Of a DNA stretch of 64,000 bases, positions 1 through 13,218 are shown one piece after another (positions within the stretch are counted from its first letter, which is position 1; the number at the start of each line of letters is the position of its first letter). The notes beneath the pieces were generated by a model, which was not told the DNA's origin, made no database searches, and was given only the letters and a program-made list of their open reading frames with translations. The stretch comes from Temnopleurus reevesii (Eukaryota > Echinodermata > Echinoidea > Temnopleuroida > Temnopleuridae). Position numbers and translations under genes: made by a program. Location: the NCBI GenBank assembly GCA_036244855.1, contig BQKZ01000094.1:70033-134032 (forward strand). The letters run 5' to 3'.

Positions 1-114
1 CGTCTAAAAACATTTTTATTTAAAAAAGCCTTCAAATGTTGAATTCAATTTTAATATCTTTGCTGAGCACACGTACTTAATAACTATTGTTCCTCTCTTT
101 GCTTTTTTCTCTTT

Positions 115-181
115 AATCAGCGCATAGAGACATTGTATGTGATATGCGCTTTATAAGTATAGTATATTATTATTATTATTA
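115..181 (+). mobile_element. Possible truncated SINE 3' end
   Basis: GCGCTTTATAAGTATAGTAT followed by ATT repeats resembles the GCGCTATATAA...(ATT)n end of family A SINEs. No head or body is visible upstream, so it would be a heavily truncated copy. Confidence 0.35.
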
Positions 182-1089
182 AAGACGAGTAAAGGAAATA
201 CAGATAAGAACTGGCAGGAGAAAAAGGGGAGGGATAGAGGGGCAGGGCGGGGTTAATAACAAAAATAGGGGGAGAAACGGTCAACAAGAAACAAAAAAGT
301 TGAGGGGTGAATCGGGTTAACCACGGGCTTCAATGCGGTAAGTACAGGTGACTTTGTATCATTGTTCACACTGCGGTCATTGCCTTTAGGGAAGGCACTT
401 AAACTACCCAGTTCACATATGAATACGGACCGTGTTCAAACGCAAGGAAACTAAATAGTAGAATTATGAAACATGCCTCTGTCCGTTAGTTAAAGACAAC
501 CGGAAAGCTGTGCTCCTGTAGAATTTCTACTCAGCTCGGTGAAAACAAATCAACACGTCTGAACAAACACTGCTGAATGAACGATGGATTTTTAATATGC
601 TCTTTCTTTATCGAGTTTCCGTTTGAACTGAGTCGAGTTTGAACAGGGGCACCAACTCACACAACCTATAATGTGTATGATGCAGTCATACAACCCATTT
701 TACATGTAGATTTATTTGACACAAATTCACACAATCCATAATGTTTGATGAAAACAACCCATTTCACATAGGGGAAAGCGGGCAAGTTCGCACAATTTTT
801 GTTCAATCTCGTTGAGAGCTGCTGTTCCAGACCATGTTTACGACGATTCAACCAGTTCATTGCAATGTGAAACATGGGCGCGTGGTTGACTCAATAACAA
901 AATTCCATCGCTCTTAAAGTTTTTGCAAGAAAAGTAACAAAAATGATAATGATAACGATTTCAGAGAATGAACCTGCCCCATCCCGGGGTACATATTTAA
1001 TTTTTATTCACAACATTTAATATGGAACTTAACCATCGTCTCATTTTCAACCGTTCTGTACCTTTTCTCCATAGAACCGTTAAGATGAT
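182..1089. other. Non-coding, nothing recognised
   Basis: A purine-rich stretch at 190-300 is followed by AT-rich DNA. A near-repeat CACACAACCTATAATGTGTATGATG / CACACAATCCATAATGTTTGATG occurs near 660 and 727. No domain-bearing frame. Confidence 0.6.
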
Positions 1090-1180
1090 TTGTGATTGGT
1101 CAAGATACGGCGCATCACGTGATCCATAATGCGGCGCCACAGCCGAGGGATGTATTGGATGTCAATGTTCACTTCACGCA
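1090..1180. promoter_or_regulatory. Possible regulatory site: inverted CCAAT plus E-box palindrome
   Basis: ATTGG at 1095-1099 is followed by the palindrome ATCACGTGAT at 1114-1123 (USF/MITF-type E-box) and a short CpG-bearing stretch in otherwise AT-rich DNA. No recognisable exon follows, so this is only a motif-level suggestion. Confidence 0.2.
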
Positions 1181-1559
1181 GTAGAGGTCAGTTTACAGCA
1201 AAATTATCAATTTTTTAAACCATGAATGAAGCTAAATGACATTTATTTTATAATGTGCCACCATACCATAAGCAAGTGAACTTGGTCCAATTTGAAAAAC
1301 TAAACTTTTATCCGTTTTTATGTATTCACTTTATTGCTTTCATTCTTTTTTTTTACACTGCATCTTTGAAGAAATGGGAATAACATGTTCATGATTGTCA
1401 AAAAGGATTCAGAGTTTCAACATATATAGCAAACACACCATATTTACTTGACTGTTTGATGCACAAAAATAATGTGTATCAATCTAGCAAAGTAAGGGCA
1501 TACTTCACAATCATCGCTATTTAAGAAATTTATGTGAATCGGAATCATTTTTTATCCTA

Positions 1560-1850
1560 TCGGTATGGTGTAATGGTTCTGACTCTCGCCTTTCATGTAG
1601 AGGTCCGCGGTTCCAGTCCCACACATGGTGTTAATTTCCTTCAGCAAGAAAATCATCCACATTTCGCTGTACTCAACCCAGGTGAGGTGAATGGGTAATG
1701 GGTAGGAATTTATTCCGAGGAATGCATAAGCACCTCACAAGCTACTATTTCTAGAGCCAGGATAATAGTACTGTATTAATTGTAGAGCGCTTATAGAGAA
1801 TTATAACAGAGGTAATTAGCGCTATATAAGAACTGCATATTATATCAACG
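1560..1850 (+). mobile_element. tRNA-derived SINE, family A, copy 1
   Basis: The head is tRNA-like: an A-box region (TGGTGTAATGGTTCTGACTC) and a B box GGTTCCAGTCC at 1609-1619. It is followed by the family body (TTAATTTCCTTCAGCAAGAAAA, CCCAGGTGAGGTGAATGGGT) and the tail AGCGCTATATAAGAACTGCAT. The same body recurs at 12933, 16600 (reverse) and 62859. As a SINE it has no protein and would depend on LINE machinery. Confidence 0.85.
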
Positions 1851-3146
1851 ATACTATGATCTCAACTATTTTAACAACTTCTTTAACATTTATTGAACAG
1901 TTCCAGATCCATTTGATAGAGCTCCAGGATCCAATGTTACTGCAAACAAAGCAAAACAATAAGAACCAGCTTCTATAATCGAACACTTCGAAGTATAGCA
2001 CCGTTTCATTTCATGCGAGACCAGTATATAGCAAGTGACATTTGCTTGGTAAATATTGTGATGTGATTGGGAGCAGTAGAATTATCCTCTCCGTTATCCG
2101 ACTTGGGTTTCGATTGGATAGACATTTGACTCGTTTCCTCGACAAGTTCTTTACACCATTCTCTCATGTTTCAGAAGAAAAAAAATATAGAAAGGAATAA
2201 GATAAAGAAATAGTTTTGTGTGCTCAATGTGGGAGGGCTGCGAATTTACCGGCGAATAAATTCGAAACTTTGATAATGAAGAAAGGACGGACTCCGCCAC
2301 GTAGAAGAGTATCCGCTTAGATCATAATATATTTATTTGAAGAATGGAAAATATCATAGGGGAAAAGTTGGGAGTTTTTGCATTTCAGATGTCGATCCGA
2401 TGATTTCGAGTAAACAGAATGATATTTGTTTCCTTGTTTGAGAATAAATTGGTGTTGCTTGTAGTCTCCTATTTACATTGTATAATGTTTATTTTAAAGA
2501 ATGATGATGGTTCAATACCATTTTTTCCTCATCAATTTTTTCCTCATCTGTCCGACAAAATTTGCCTAAGCATCAATTGGGAAAATTGTCAATCACGCCC
2601 ACTGTTAGGCAAGGTACTGCTTAATTGTTTGGTGATTTGAAAACATGTATAAGTTGTGGGGCATGGATGTTTGCCTAACATCATGATTAAAAAGAATTTT
2701 GCCGAAAATTTGGTTTTGTTTAATTTTTCCCAACACTTTCTACAGTATATGTGTATTACAATGTTAAAAGCTTCTTACGATGGATGTTATACCATAGTTG
2801 TTAAACTAAAAACCTCCGGGAGCCTTCCCAGGCATCTTTAAGTACACGTTCTTTATGAAGTCGAAAGAAGATAGTTCTACCTGTTTGATCAGCTTATTCA
2901 TCCAACCTACTAGTGGTACCCATGTTCGACGCTCGTCACAGTCAAATTATTTATTCCTCTATTTATTTTACTAATAAAATGACAGATGATTTCAAGTGGC
3001 CAAACGATAATGTAGGAGTAGCAGAGTCTTACAAGAAATTTTACTTGTTAATATTGTTCTTACTACCTGTGTCATTTTATTGTATTATCAGGACATTGAT
3101 GTAAAACAGCAGATTGCTGATCTTTTGTGCCTGTATAAATATATTC
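1851..3146. other. Non-coding, nothing recognised
   Basis: AT-rich with only short open frames of 60 to 75 codons that lack motifs or consistent codon usage. Confidence 0.6.
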
Positions 3147-3149
3147 AAA

Positions 3150-3184
<35 letters not shown>

Positions 3185-3186
3185 AT
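3147..3186. repeat. (AAAT)n microsatellite
   Basis: About ten AAAT units, explaining the LFIYLFIY-type peptide on the minus strand. Confidence 0.95.
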
Positions 3187-3917
3187 CTACAAAGCAGTTT
3201 CGGTGAAACATGGTGCCTTCTGATTTCCATGGTTTCTCTACTGCTTTCTACATCCATCGTAAAAATCTATGCGAATGAAAACTATTAGATCGGATTCAAA
3301 GACGACGATGAAGTGGTCCAAAACAAGTTTGAAAACATTGGTCTGTAGGGGTTCAAGTGCAGAGTTCACCCGAGGGAGGAAAAGTGAAAGTCGTCAGGGA
3401 GTTACAAGAGCTGACATCGGAAGAGCTTTGATTGCCGCCCCTGTAGCCCCGGGGTGATAATACCCACCAGGCAGCCCAAGCCAGCGAAGAGTCATTGCAC
3501 TGTCGGACATTAATTTTCATGATCTACCCCCTCTACCGGCGTCACTGTACATTCAACTTCTGTGGAGAGATGTCCCAGCTTTTGAGCTTCATGTACAACT
3601 TGGACTTGGCAGAGCTTTGTTTTTTTCTATTCGTTGATTCGATTTCGTAGGATTTTTGAAGAGTGAATTTCGTTCGATTCGCTGTCTCGCCGAGTTGTTT
3701 AGGTACTGTCCATAGTGATTTGAGGGAAAGAGGATGCATTTAACAGACTACTTAGTGTATGACGCCGAGATCTCTTTCTATTATTTTGTCTGTCTGGCGA
3801 GAACGAAAACATCTTCTTCATCCTTATTACAGAGTCACCCTTGCCTCAACTTTTTTTTACCTATTATTTTATTTCTTCGTTGGTTTAATCTCCGTTCTCT
3901 TTTCGACAACACAAGCA

Positions 3918-4089
3918 CACATACATGCATACATACATACATACATACATACATATTTTGTTTTCTTCAATCACAACGACGGCACCGTCCTCCTTTTCTT
4001 GCGTTTCTTTTTTTGTCGTCCTCTTTTTTTTCATTTATCCATCCACCTCCTTTTTTATCACATCCTTCCATTCTCTAACTGGTTGTGTA

Positions 4090-4138
<49 letters not shown>

Positions 4139-4380
4139 TATGAAGTGTGTATATGGGTATGTTGTGTGTAATTTTATGTGTTTGTGTTTGCTTGTGTGTT
4201 TCTGCTTGTTTATATTCCAGTGCGTTTGTATGCCACTCATGTCACTTGTGTGTGTGTGTGTGCGTAGGGGGGGGGGGGGTAATGTGTGTATGTGCGTTTG
4301 AATGTTCATGTTGGCGGGTGGTTGGTCATGGTGCGTTGTATGTTGCCTATGTGTGTGTGTTCCTGTGTGTGTATTTATGA
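3918..4380. repeat. Compound microsatellite region: (CATA)n, T-rich, (GT)n, TG-rich and poly-G
   Basis: (ATAC)n lies at 3926-3955, a clean (GT)n run at about 4094-4138, then a TG-rich tail with a run of 13 G near 4267-4279. The overlapping 114-180 codon frames on both strands (YIHTYIHT, VCVCVCV, HTHTHTH) are translations of these repeats. Confidence 0.95.
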
Positions 4381-5194
4381 AACATAATAGATTGCATAAG
4401 CCTGACATATCAGCATTGAAATATCGCCTTGGGATACCGGCTTTACACTACTTCATCATATTTTCGATATTGTGATGATTGGGATGATGGAAGAAGTTTA
4501 GATCGATGGACTGACAAACAGAGCAAAATTTTGATAATTCAGTGTGTGCTTTTAAATCCCCCGAGAAAATTGTAGCAAATGCTCTAAGAAAAGGAAAGAG
4601 ATTATTACATAGGCAATCACCATGCACTCTGACAGCTCATAGTTTTGATTTTGTTTTTACGGCATGGACGTTTAAAACTTCGATACTTTGCCCTCTCTAT
4701 AGGCACCCAATCAAAACACCTAAATCATATTGTTACACAAAATAAAATGTCTGAAAATTTGATAATATTGAATATGATTTTGTTTTGTCCTGTGGTAATT
4801 TTCGCCATTATAACAACTGATAAAAGGCAGCTGTACATAGCGAGTTAATCCCCGGTTGGTATTTCCCCGACTCTTTCCGGCGCCCCCACCCGGATTAAAA
4901 ATTCAAAACTTTTGTTTGATGTTTATCGTCGAGAAATTTGTTCGCTTTGCGTTTTATTAGCGTGTGTGCCTTTCTAACCCCCACAATTAGCGAGGAAAAA
5001 AGAGATGGTGAAAAATTAGGGAGATGATGCTTTGACGAGATTAGCCACTTCAAGCTTGTATATGCTCCGTTCTTCACTCATAACGCCTCTAGAGATTTAT
5101 ATGAAAATATTATGATGCAGGGGCTTGATTCTTTTCCTTACAGATGGGAGGAAATTTTTCGTGAAAGAGGAAGGAGAGGGGAAAAAAGTACGAG

Positions 5195-5436
5195 TTATGT
5201 GTTACCGACCCCGGCAGGAAAACAGACCGATGGGTTTTGAACTGTTACATCAACCAGCGGTCCCCGCACCGAAACAGCCTTGGCAAAGTGTAACAACAAT
5301 AGCAGCGCACTCTCGCGGTTCCCTCGCCAAAAATGCGACAGAAAATGGCGCAATTCTACGCTCGCATTCATGCGGAAGATATGATATTCCGATCGTGATT
5401 GTGCGAGCAATGAAAAAGACGCCTTGTTTGGCTTGA
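5195..5436. other. GC-balanced block open in several frames, no recognisable protein
   Basis: Frames of 103 codons (+) and 138 codons (-) overlap here but neither shows a domain, signal or repeat pattern. Both strands being open suggests a compositional effect. The block carries AACAATAG (a Sox-like site) and several GCG-containing motifs. Confidence 0.2.
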
Positions 5437-6032
5437 AAAGAGAGCGTTTTTAGAATACTGACAAACCTCAGAATGAGAGCAACGAGAAAGAAAATATGAA
5501 CAAGAGGTTTAGAGGTTGGAGGAATAGAAACTGAAAATTTTCTGTGAGTGAATGAAGAAAACAAAAGGTTGGATGTGAATGGGAGAAAGAAGGCCATGAG
5601 AATAATGGAATATGGAGCAATGACACGAAGTAATGTGTGCGGTGTTAAGCTAGTGGCATTTGACACATTGGCTAAAGAGTTAAGAGTCGAGGTCTGTTTG
5701 CTAACTTCACAAACAAGAATACCCCAGACAGACGCCCGAGAAATATTTTGAGAAGGATTTTCATAGATCTAGAGACGTGAAAAGTTAGAGAGAAAATAGA
5801 CAGATTTGCGATAGACTGGTTTGATTTCTTGAGGAGTGAAAAGGGTTACTTAAAAGGAAGAGGAAAATCGCAGCTGGTGGGAGATGGTAAGATGCTATTA
5901 AAATGACAAGCAACAAACGAACGAAATCATGCTAAAGCAGAAAGAAGTAGATAAATAAAAAGGAAAAAATGTGCCAGGCAGAAGGGTGATCACGATTCTA
6001 GTGGCTACGATCGGGGTATATAATGCACAAAG

Positions 6033-6057
6033 CCCCCCCCCCCCAAAAAAAAAAAAC
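6033..6057. repeat. Poly-C/poly-A tract
   Basis: A run of 12 to 13 C is followed directly by a run of 12 A, the same junction seen at 32051, 33000, 36475 and 61791. Confidence 0.9.
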
Positions 6058-9000
6058 TTCACATTGGTGTATAATATCACGTACCACTACTTACCATAAC
6101 GATCATCTGCTCTCATTATCTGAGTATTACTCAATTCATAGAAGCGATATGAAGGCTTAAGCTCCATGAATTTTCATTAAATTTTCATTTTTGTCTATTG
6201 AATATAATAGAGTCATAAAAATAAGAATAACGGGCAAATGAAACATGAAAATACAGTCAAGTATAAAAATGAATACATCATAAATTCCTTATATTTTCGA
6301 TTTTCTTGAGTTACAGAAGGATTTGTACAAATACCCCACATTTCATCCAAAGCAATGACCATTTAAAATGCATATTTAATATAATTCTTTTTATTTCAGA
6401 CAGATTATAATTCAAAGATGATATTGCTTTCTGAAATGTAGAGTAAAATTGATCGACAAGAAATTATAGCATATTTATGTTAAAGATTTATTATAAGAAT
6501 ATTCAATGATATCAATTTTATAGATGGTTTTCATTTTTGTTCTGTTCGACCAAAAATCGTGACCATCATCATCATCATTTGACTTCTCCGTCACCCCGGG
6601 AGCGATCATTGCACTTTCTGCTTGTTTGTTGTCTGTTATCTCATTACTTGACAGTTAGTATCAACTCGGCCTTTTAAAAAGAGCTTTTAATCTCTTCAAA
6701 CATCCTAAAAGAGTGAAAGAATTAAAAACTGTCCAACAATGCTTACTTCCACCGATTAATCCTGCCTCCTCTTTTCACAATGATCATTAATCATTTTAAT
6801 TTTTTTCGATTGAATCGCGAATTTTTGCTTCCCGAACCATCCCCGGGATTCAAGCCCGTGAGCGCTTAACAGAGCGGCATCGATAAAATATTATCCCACT
6901 TTTGAATAAGAGAATCTTTCGGGCTTATTTTGGCTTTGCGTTCTGTTTTTGTTGTTCGTATTTTCCTCAAGGCTGATAAAAAGAGCACATGAACCTCAAT
7001 TTTTTTGTTGGAAATGGCCTTGTATCGGTCGTGTTCCCCTATTTGTAGGTTTATTCTTATTGAATTGCTTTCTGTAAATAGTTGGTATGAATATGAGCGC
7101 AACAATGATGGTGGGTCCCTATTGTAAAGCAACGCAGTGATAACAAAAAGGAAACTATATGTTGTCAAACCGATAAGCCATCCCTATTCTTAACTTTTTT
7201 GTCCCCTCTCACCAACTCTTTTTCTTATTTCTTTCCTTTGCAAAACGGTGAGGATAAGGGAATCAATTGGTTTGCACTTCTAAGAGGGAAGTTACCAATA
7301 GAGAGATATAATGGATGGCATTGGCAACGAATGACTGCCGATTTATCATGTCATGTCGTGTCAAACAACGCCAACAAAATAGCGGCAGAATACTTTGAAT
7401 AGAACCTCAACTTCGGAGAGCTTTTAATAGTCTGAAGCGGCAGACCAAGGGGTTGGGCTGTGGAGTTGCAAACACCATTGGCTCTTGTACCACGGACGTA
7501 TTATTTCACGTCCATGATTTGTACGATTCAACCCTGTATTGAGTTCTATGTGTTTAATTAACTGTGATGTCTGATCTCACGGCTAAGTGATGATTTATAA
7601 TGCATTATTTAGAGTAATATCTTAAATGAATATCATTTTTTTTTTTGCTTTTAGAAGCTACTTCGTGTCATTGACTTCCAAACTTAACAAATTTTGATCT
7701 ATTACAGGGTAAATCAAGCCAAACAAAAGTTATTTCCTTTTTTCTAATTCTGTAATAAATCCACAGCAAAGTTTTGTGATATGTTAGATTTCATTACAAG
7801 TTAGCTCCAGAATTCATCCTTTCTTTCTGGAATCGAAATTTACCCCCTCATAAAGATCATATATTGAGTACTAAACTGGATCCCAGTCCACGTATTACTT
7901 TTCTAGTCATAATGTGAATAGTTCTTGTCGATAGTTTAATGAGATTTTTGTCACGTTAGACAGAACAAACGAGTAAGTGCCACGGGAATACTTTAACCTC
8001 GTCAATCTGACTACATCGCATATCATATTTGCTGCTTTACAAAAATGAATTTTAATGCGTAATTTTCATTAACGTTTTAAGATTATCAGTTGGGGTTTAA
8101 TATTGTTTGTAAGTAACGCATTGGAAGCTGATAAACTCTTCCGCCCGTCAATTGTCGTTCGGCAACCTTTTGGCAACCGTTCGTGCGACCATTCGGTATT
8201 TCATCTCCATCAGTCGTTCTTAAGTCGGTATCCAATAACCTACCCAACCAATAACCTACCAGCTGGCTAATAATTCAAATCTATTCAGAAACGGTAGCGT
8301 TTAGAAATCAATCTTCAACCTCTTGCAACAATAGACTGGTTCACTCTCAGATTCAAGTTTATGCATGCTTCTTGTCGACGACCGTTATGTAATAATCATT
8401 CCTTAAACCAGTAAGTAACAATTGAACTATAATCTAGTTTGCAAAAAATCCTTGTTGCTATATCGAACAAATATCGGGCAAGTTTTCGAGTCGTTTAGAA
8501 TAACCTTTTTATACAACGAACGCATAACATTTGCATAAAAAACACATATTTTAGCTGCCAACATATCAACGCAATTTGACTGGATGCATATTCGACAACC
8601 GATAGACGCCAAGCAATAGGCCTGTGATAAGCCGGTAAAAGGTGCATTTTTTCAAACACGGAAACGGGTCCAACCGGGCTCCAAGACTAGCATGAATTTG
8701 GCTAAAGTGTATATACGTGTATGTATATGTGTTGTGGATGTATGTGCATTGCAACACATTGTGTTAGATTCAGGGAAAATCAACGAATCGTTATGAGAAA
8801 TTTGAGTATGAATATGGAAAACCAAATTGCATGTCAAATAATTAGAAAAAGGCAGAATTATCTAATCACTGTTGTCCTCATAGCGCTTGAACAATTTCCA
8901 ATGACACCCTTTTAAAACTATAATGAACAGATTATTATTGCAATCTCCATAATAGGCTTTTATCCTCCCACATCCATTAATCTTTGTTATTAATGATCCT

Positions 9001-9130
9001 TCCAAATTGTGTGAGAAAAGAACTAAGTGCTAATAGATTTATAATGTTTATTGATGAATATCTCAATCCAATAAGAATATATTTTTTGTTCATTGACAAA
9101 CGCACATCGTTTACGTTGAATAATGACGAA

Positions 9131-9378
9131 ATCTGTATCTCGCACATTTGTGTTACTAGCCTGTGTGTGAAAATGAAAAACGCTCCCAAGCGCACAGCAT
9201 ACGCAGATCAGACGGTAGACTGACGTTTGCTAGACTTGTGGTTAAGGAACGAATGCCGAACGTCAGTTCACCGAATGATCTGCGTATTTGCGCGCTCAGG
9301 GAGCATTTTTTATTCTAAATTATAAAAAATGCTGGGCTGAAGCAGGCTTAAAACGCAAATGCGCGATTCGGCCTTTAG
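9131..9378. mobile_element. MITE-like inverted-repeat element, copy 1
   Basis: The ends form an inverted repeat: TCGCACATTTGTGTTACTAG from 9139 pairs with the reverse complement of the right end, which reads TCGCGCATTTGCGTTTTAAG. An inner pair also exists (GATCAGACGGTAGACTGACGT against the reverse complement of ACGTCAGTTCACCGAATGATC), so most of the element can fold back. The segment GCGTATTTGCGCGCTCAGGG and the outer AAAGGCCGAATC end recur in the 36.6 kb element. No coding capacity. Confidence 0.65.
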
Positions 9379-10317
9379 TTTGGATGTTTGATGATTCTGT
9401 TCATGAAGACGTTCTCCCAGTACAGAGCTGTTCAAGTCTGAACCGACATAATATAATGTAAACTTGTGATTCTGACACTCGTATACCCCAAAACATGAGA
9501 TGAAAAACGCTATACAACCGTGACACCGTTGATTTTTTTAAATTGATTTGACCAGAATGAGTGGTCAAAATGCAGTGATTTTTTAATATCTTTTTTTTTT
9601 TTACAGATTTGAAATAAAAAACCTTGTTTAGTTCATATCTCAATTCGAGAGGATCTGTATGGTCATCTAAAGATTTGGGTCTTGTGGTTGGCTCTGTCTA
9701 CTCTTGGAGGTCCCTGGATCCCAACTCTAGTCCCAAAACCAGATCAAGTTTGGTCTTAACCCAAGACTAAAATGCGATTTATGTGGCCGATAGAGGGCAC
9801 CATCATCATCAATCATATCTGGCTATAGCCTCGGGGTCTCATGTCAAAATTCGGCTTTTTGGACTCGCAAACCCCGACTTGAATGGGGGTTCGGTAACAA
9901 TAGCCAGTGCGCCTACAGAACAGAGTCTTTCTTCTCGCCAGCTCGCTTACCTCACCCCAACGATAGAAACGGTTCCATGCGACTGTAACCATGTAAAACG
10001 AGAGATAGAGAGAGAGGGAGGTGAAAAAAAGAGGAAAGAATAAAAAAGTGAGAAAAATAGGCAGGAATTTATTGCTTCCAAAAGGGTAAACGTTCGGTCG
10101 TTTTATGCCCGATTCGGTGCTTTTTGTTAGCTGCAACTGCTTGTTGATCTGAGCTCTTTGGAACAGTTGTGAAAACTATTGGGGCAAAGTGGGGCACGGA
10201 GCTGGCAGGATTAGACCGGCCATTGTGGCGGGGTGCTTTGATGCTATAGAGGAGTGGACCAGCCTCGACCCCGGGGGCATCCCTCCAAACAGCCCCCATA
10301 GTTGGGCTGGCGCGCAC

Positions 10318-10339
10318 ACCACCACCACCACCACCACCA
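10318..10339. repeat. (CAC)n microsatellite
   Basis: Seven CAC units, read as poly-His, poly-Trp or poly-Val in short overlapping frames, which are therefore not taken as genes. Confidence 0.95.
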
Positions 10340-10976
10340 TGCATCCACCCCTAGCCATTCACGGCCAACCTCCTCAAAGTACTTTACAGGCATTTTGCCC
10401 CCTTCGCCTTTCTTCTTCATTTCTTTAAACACCAGTTGGTCTTTGAAAAGGAACTCGGCGACGATTAGCGGGGAGGTACATGGTTCCGGGGCTGCAAAAA
10501 TACAAACTTTCCCCAAAATAATCCGCAACTTTTGAAACTTTTTGTGGCCCTTTGATATCATAAGTGTTTAGATGTTTAATACTTCCGTAGTTGTTGGAAC
10601 TTTGACAAGAAGATAAGTAGCTTAGATTGTATGATAGAGATCAAATTTCCACCAAAAAGTGCAAATTGTCGGCACTGTTTCTTATCTCTTTTACCACCCT
10701 AACATACTTTAACAGCCGCCGCCATTTTTATCTGAGAATATTGAAGTTAGATCGAACAAAAAATGTTGATGGAACAACAAAACCAAATCATTGAATTAGG
10801 CAATATCAGCATGTAATATCGTGTGATACTAAATATCAGAATTTAATCAGATTATCTAGAAATGCATAAAGAGACGACCAACGTCATTTAAGTTTAGTTT
10901 TGACCTCAAATTCAGTTCATCGCCAGATACTAGAATAAGGATAAAAGTTTGTATTTTTTTTTTAAGTTTACAAGTC

Positions 10977-11120
10977 TTTTTTTTTAAATAAATAAATAAA
11001 CTTTATTGTTCATCTCAGAGTAATAAATACAAGCATATTTGCAAACATATAGGATAAACACTGCGAGAGCAGAGTATACAAGGTTTGAAATAGAAACAAC
11101 AACAACAACAACAACAGCAC
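10977..11120 (-). mobile_element. Possible 3' end of a LINE, reverse orientation
   Basis: AAATAAATAAATAAACTTTATTGTTCATC followed by low-complexity sequence and (AAC)n at 11096-11115 resembles the reverse complement of non-LTR retrotransposon 3' ends with a short repeat tail. No reverse transcriptase-like sequence is present upstream or downstream. Confidence 0.3.
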
Positions 11121-12932
11121 ACTAGAACAAAATCCGTGAACAATTGTACAATATATCATGGTAATTTTTTTTCGTATGAGTCTTAGGTTAAATACTGTTT
11201 TCATTAATTGTGAAACAAAAATATTGATTTATTTTTAACTTTTCAATTGCTTTTCAAACTGATATAACTAGATGTGGGGCAATGTGTTAAAACAAGTAAA
11301 GTAATTGATGTCAGTAAATAAAGAACAATTTCCATGGATTAAAAATATAAAGATATAAGATAATAATCCAGAATAAGCCAGAAAGCTTTTACAAATGAAA
11401 ATAGCACCTATAAAAGAGGTGAAAAATTAGGGTTGAACGTGAATACCTGTTATAGAATTAGGTTTCCTGATTTATATTGACTAAAATTTTGAATATTCTA
11501 CAAATATTGTTTAATAACAATAACGGGGTAAGTGTGAACGTTAAAAACAGTCAATTCAGCATCGTTTTGCTCAGAAAGAAAAAAAATGAAAGGGAAAGGG
11601 AAAATGAGTTTACTCTCAACAAAATGCTCTTCGTCCAAAACATGTAATTATAGTCGGAGATAGACTGATGCCATCGGGGGAAAACATGGTGATAAATACA
11701 TGCGGTCCCTTTCATTTCAAACCACGTTTTGTTGAATCAACTTATGCACATTCTACCTCGTAATAGCGGCAATGAAATAAAATACATTAATGTTAGAAAG
11801 TTTGTTTTCCTCATTGATACAATAGGAACCCAGTAAACTGAGTAAATTGATGGCGAAACAGGATGCCAAATATTGTCTGTGATCTCTAAGCGATAAAAAT
11901 TCACAAAACACTGTTTGTGATAGCAAAATGTTTACTTATTTGTTGCGGTGACTGGTTGTTTATTCAAAAGATCTTTCTTATCGAGGTCCGTTTATGATGT
12001 CACTAAACTCTGAATGTTTGTATCATCGAAGCACACACATTGATACAAAAAAGAAACTTAGATATATTTCAGTAAACTTATATGTATCACAATGTAATAT
12101 CCCTTTTCGTCATGCATAGTTATATGATAATATTAGAGTAAACTCAGTATGTCAGGCTATTTTAATATAGATATAAATGAGCACTTACATATTGTATTAT
12201 ACTTGATTTTGTGCAAAATAAATAGAACTCTGTTATATTCTCTGGAGTTCCAAACTGGGCGATTGTTCTCAGTTTCCTGCTCACTTTAGGTGGTTAATTG
12301 TAACTCTCGTATTTCCAAAATCTCCTAAATCTTCCTTGTCTAAGTGTTGCGTCCTTTATCTACCGATCATTAATCGATAGCTTTATGTTTAAAAGAGTTT
12401 AATAACTCTGAGAAATTAGTGGCATTTTATCATTCATTTTATAAAAGTAGTTCATCGAAAGATGCAATAAATTTTTGTAACTTTTGAATGAATATGCTGC
12501 ATTCATTTTTTATTCAAGATTTCGTTCATGTTAAAGGACAAATATGAATAATACTCTCCAAATAAATGGAAACAATGAAAAACAAACACTTATAATTTTG
12601 AGAGATAGCTATGTTTGAATACAAGCTCGTCAAGGCTCGTTAGATGACAGTGGTTTTTCAATTCACTACACACAGGTGTTGATACCATCCGGTTTTAACG
12701 ATCAATCACACATTTGCATAAAATAGCCAAATTATGGCCGGCGTAAGTGGAGTTTATTTCACTGCTTCTAATTCGCGCATTAATTCGCATAGGGGGCAAG
12801 TATGGCTAATACGGAGGTATGCGTTTGTTGAGCGCAAGCCGAGCAAGTTGAGACAACCTAAGCCTGGAAGGTTATTCCTGCAAATTCATATAGTAATTGG
12901 GACCGAAACAATTTCTATTTTTGCTGGGAATA

Positions 12933-13218
12933 CTTTGTGGTGTAGTGGTTCTGACTCTCGCCTTTCAGGCAGAAATCCGCGGTTCAAATCCTACCCATAG
13001 CGTTAATTTCCTTCAGCAAGAAATTCATCCACACTGTGCTGCACTCGACCCAGGTGAAAAAATGGGTACCTGGCAGGAATTTATTCTTTGGGATGCTTGA
13101 GCGCCTAACTGGCTTGCTCGGGAGTTATAGCCAGGGTAATAATATGGTACCTAGTATCAAGCGCAGTAGAGATATGCATATATAGTGATTGCGCTTCATG
13201 AATGGACCTATTATTATT
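12933..13218 (+). mobile_element. tRNA-derived SINE, family A, copy 2
   Basis: It has the same head as the copy at 1560 (TGGTGTAGTGGTTCTGACTC; B box GGTTCAAATCC at 12981-12991), then TTAATTTCCTTCAGCAAGAAAT, the GGGTACCTGGCAGGAATTTA block and a short ATT-rich tail. The B box carries substitutions relative to the other copies. Short reading frames crossing this element are products of the repeat and not genes. Confidence 0.85.

Larger units (their letters stand above)
4381..9130. other. Mostly non-coding, nothing recognised
   Basis: Apart from the GC-balanced block at 5.2-5.4 kb and the C/A tract at 6.03 kb, this is AT-rich unique-looking DNA with scattered frames under 105 codons and no recognisable domain, splice-bounded exon or RNA gene. 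Confidence 0.6.
9379..12932. other. Mostly non-coding, nothing recognised beyond microsatellites
   Basis: 9.78-10.55 kb is less AT-rich, with overlapping frames on both strands caused partly by the (CAC)n repeat. The rest is AT-rich. No gene recognised. Confidence 0.55.

Noticed and set aside
3759..4301. 180-codon plus-strand frame with Cys/Val runs
   Set aside because: It is built from (CATA)n and (GT)n microsatellites, with equally long frames in other phases and on the other strand.
5250..5666. 138-codon minus-strand frame with hydrophobic stretches
   Set aside because: No signal peptide followed by a plausible domain, no splice context, and the opposite strand is also open over part of it.
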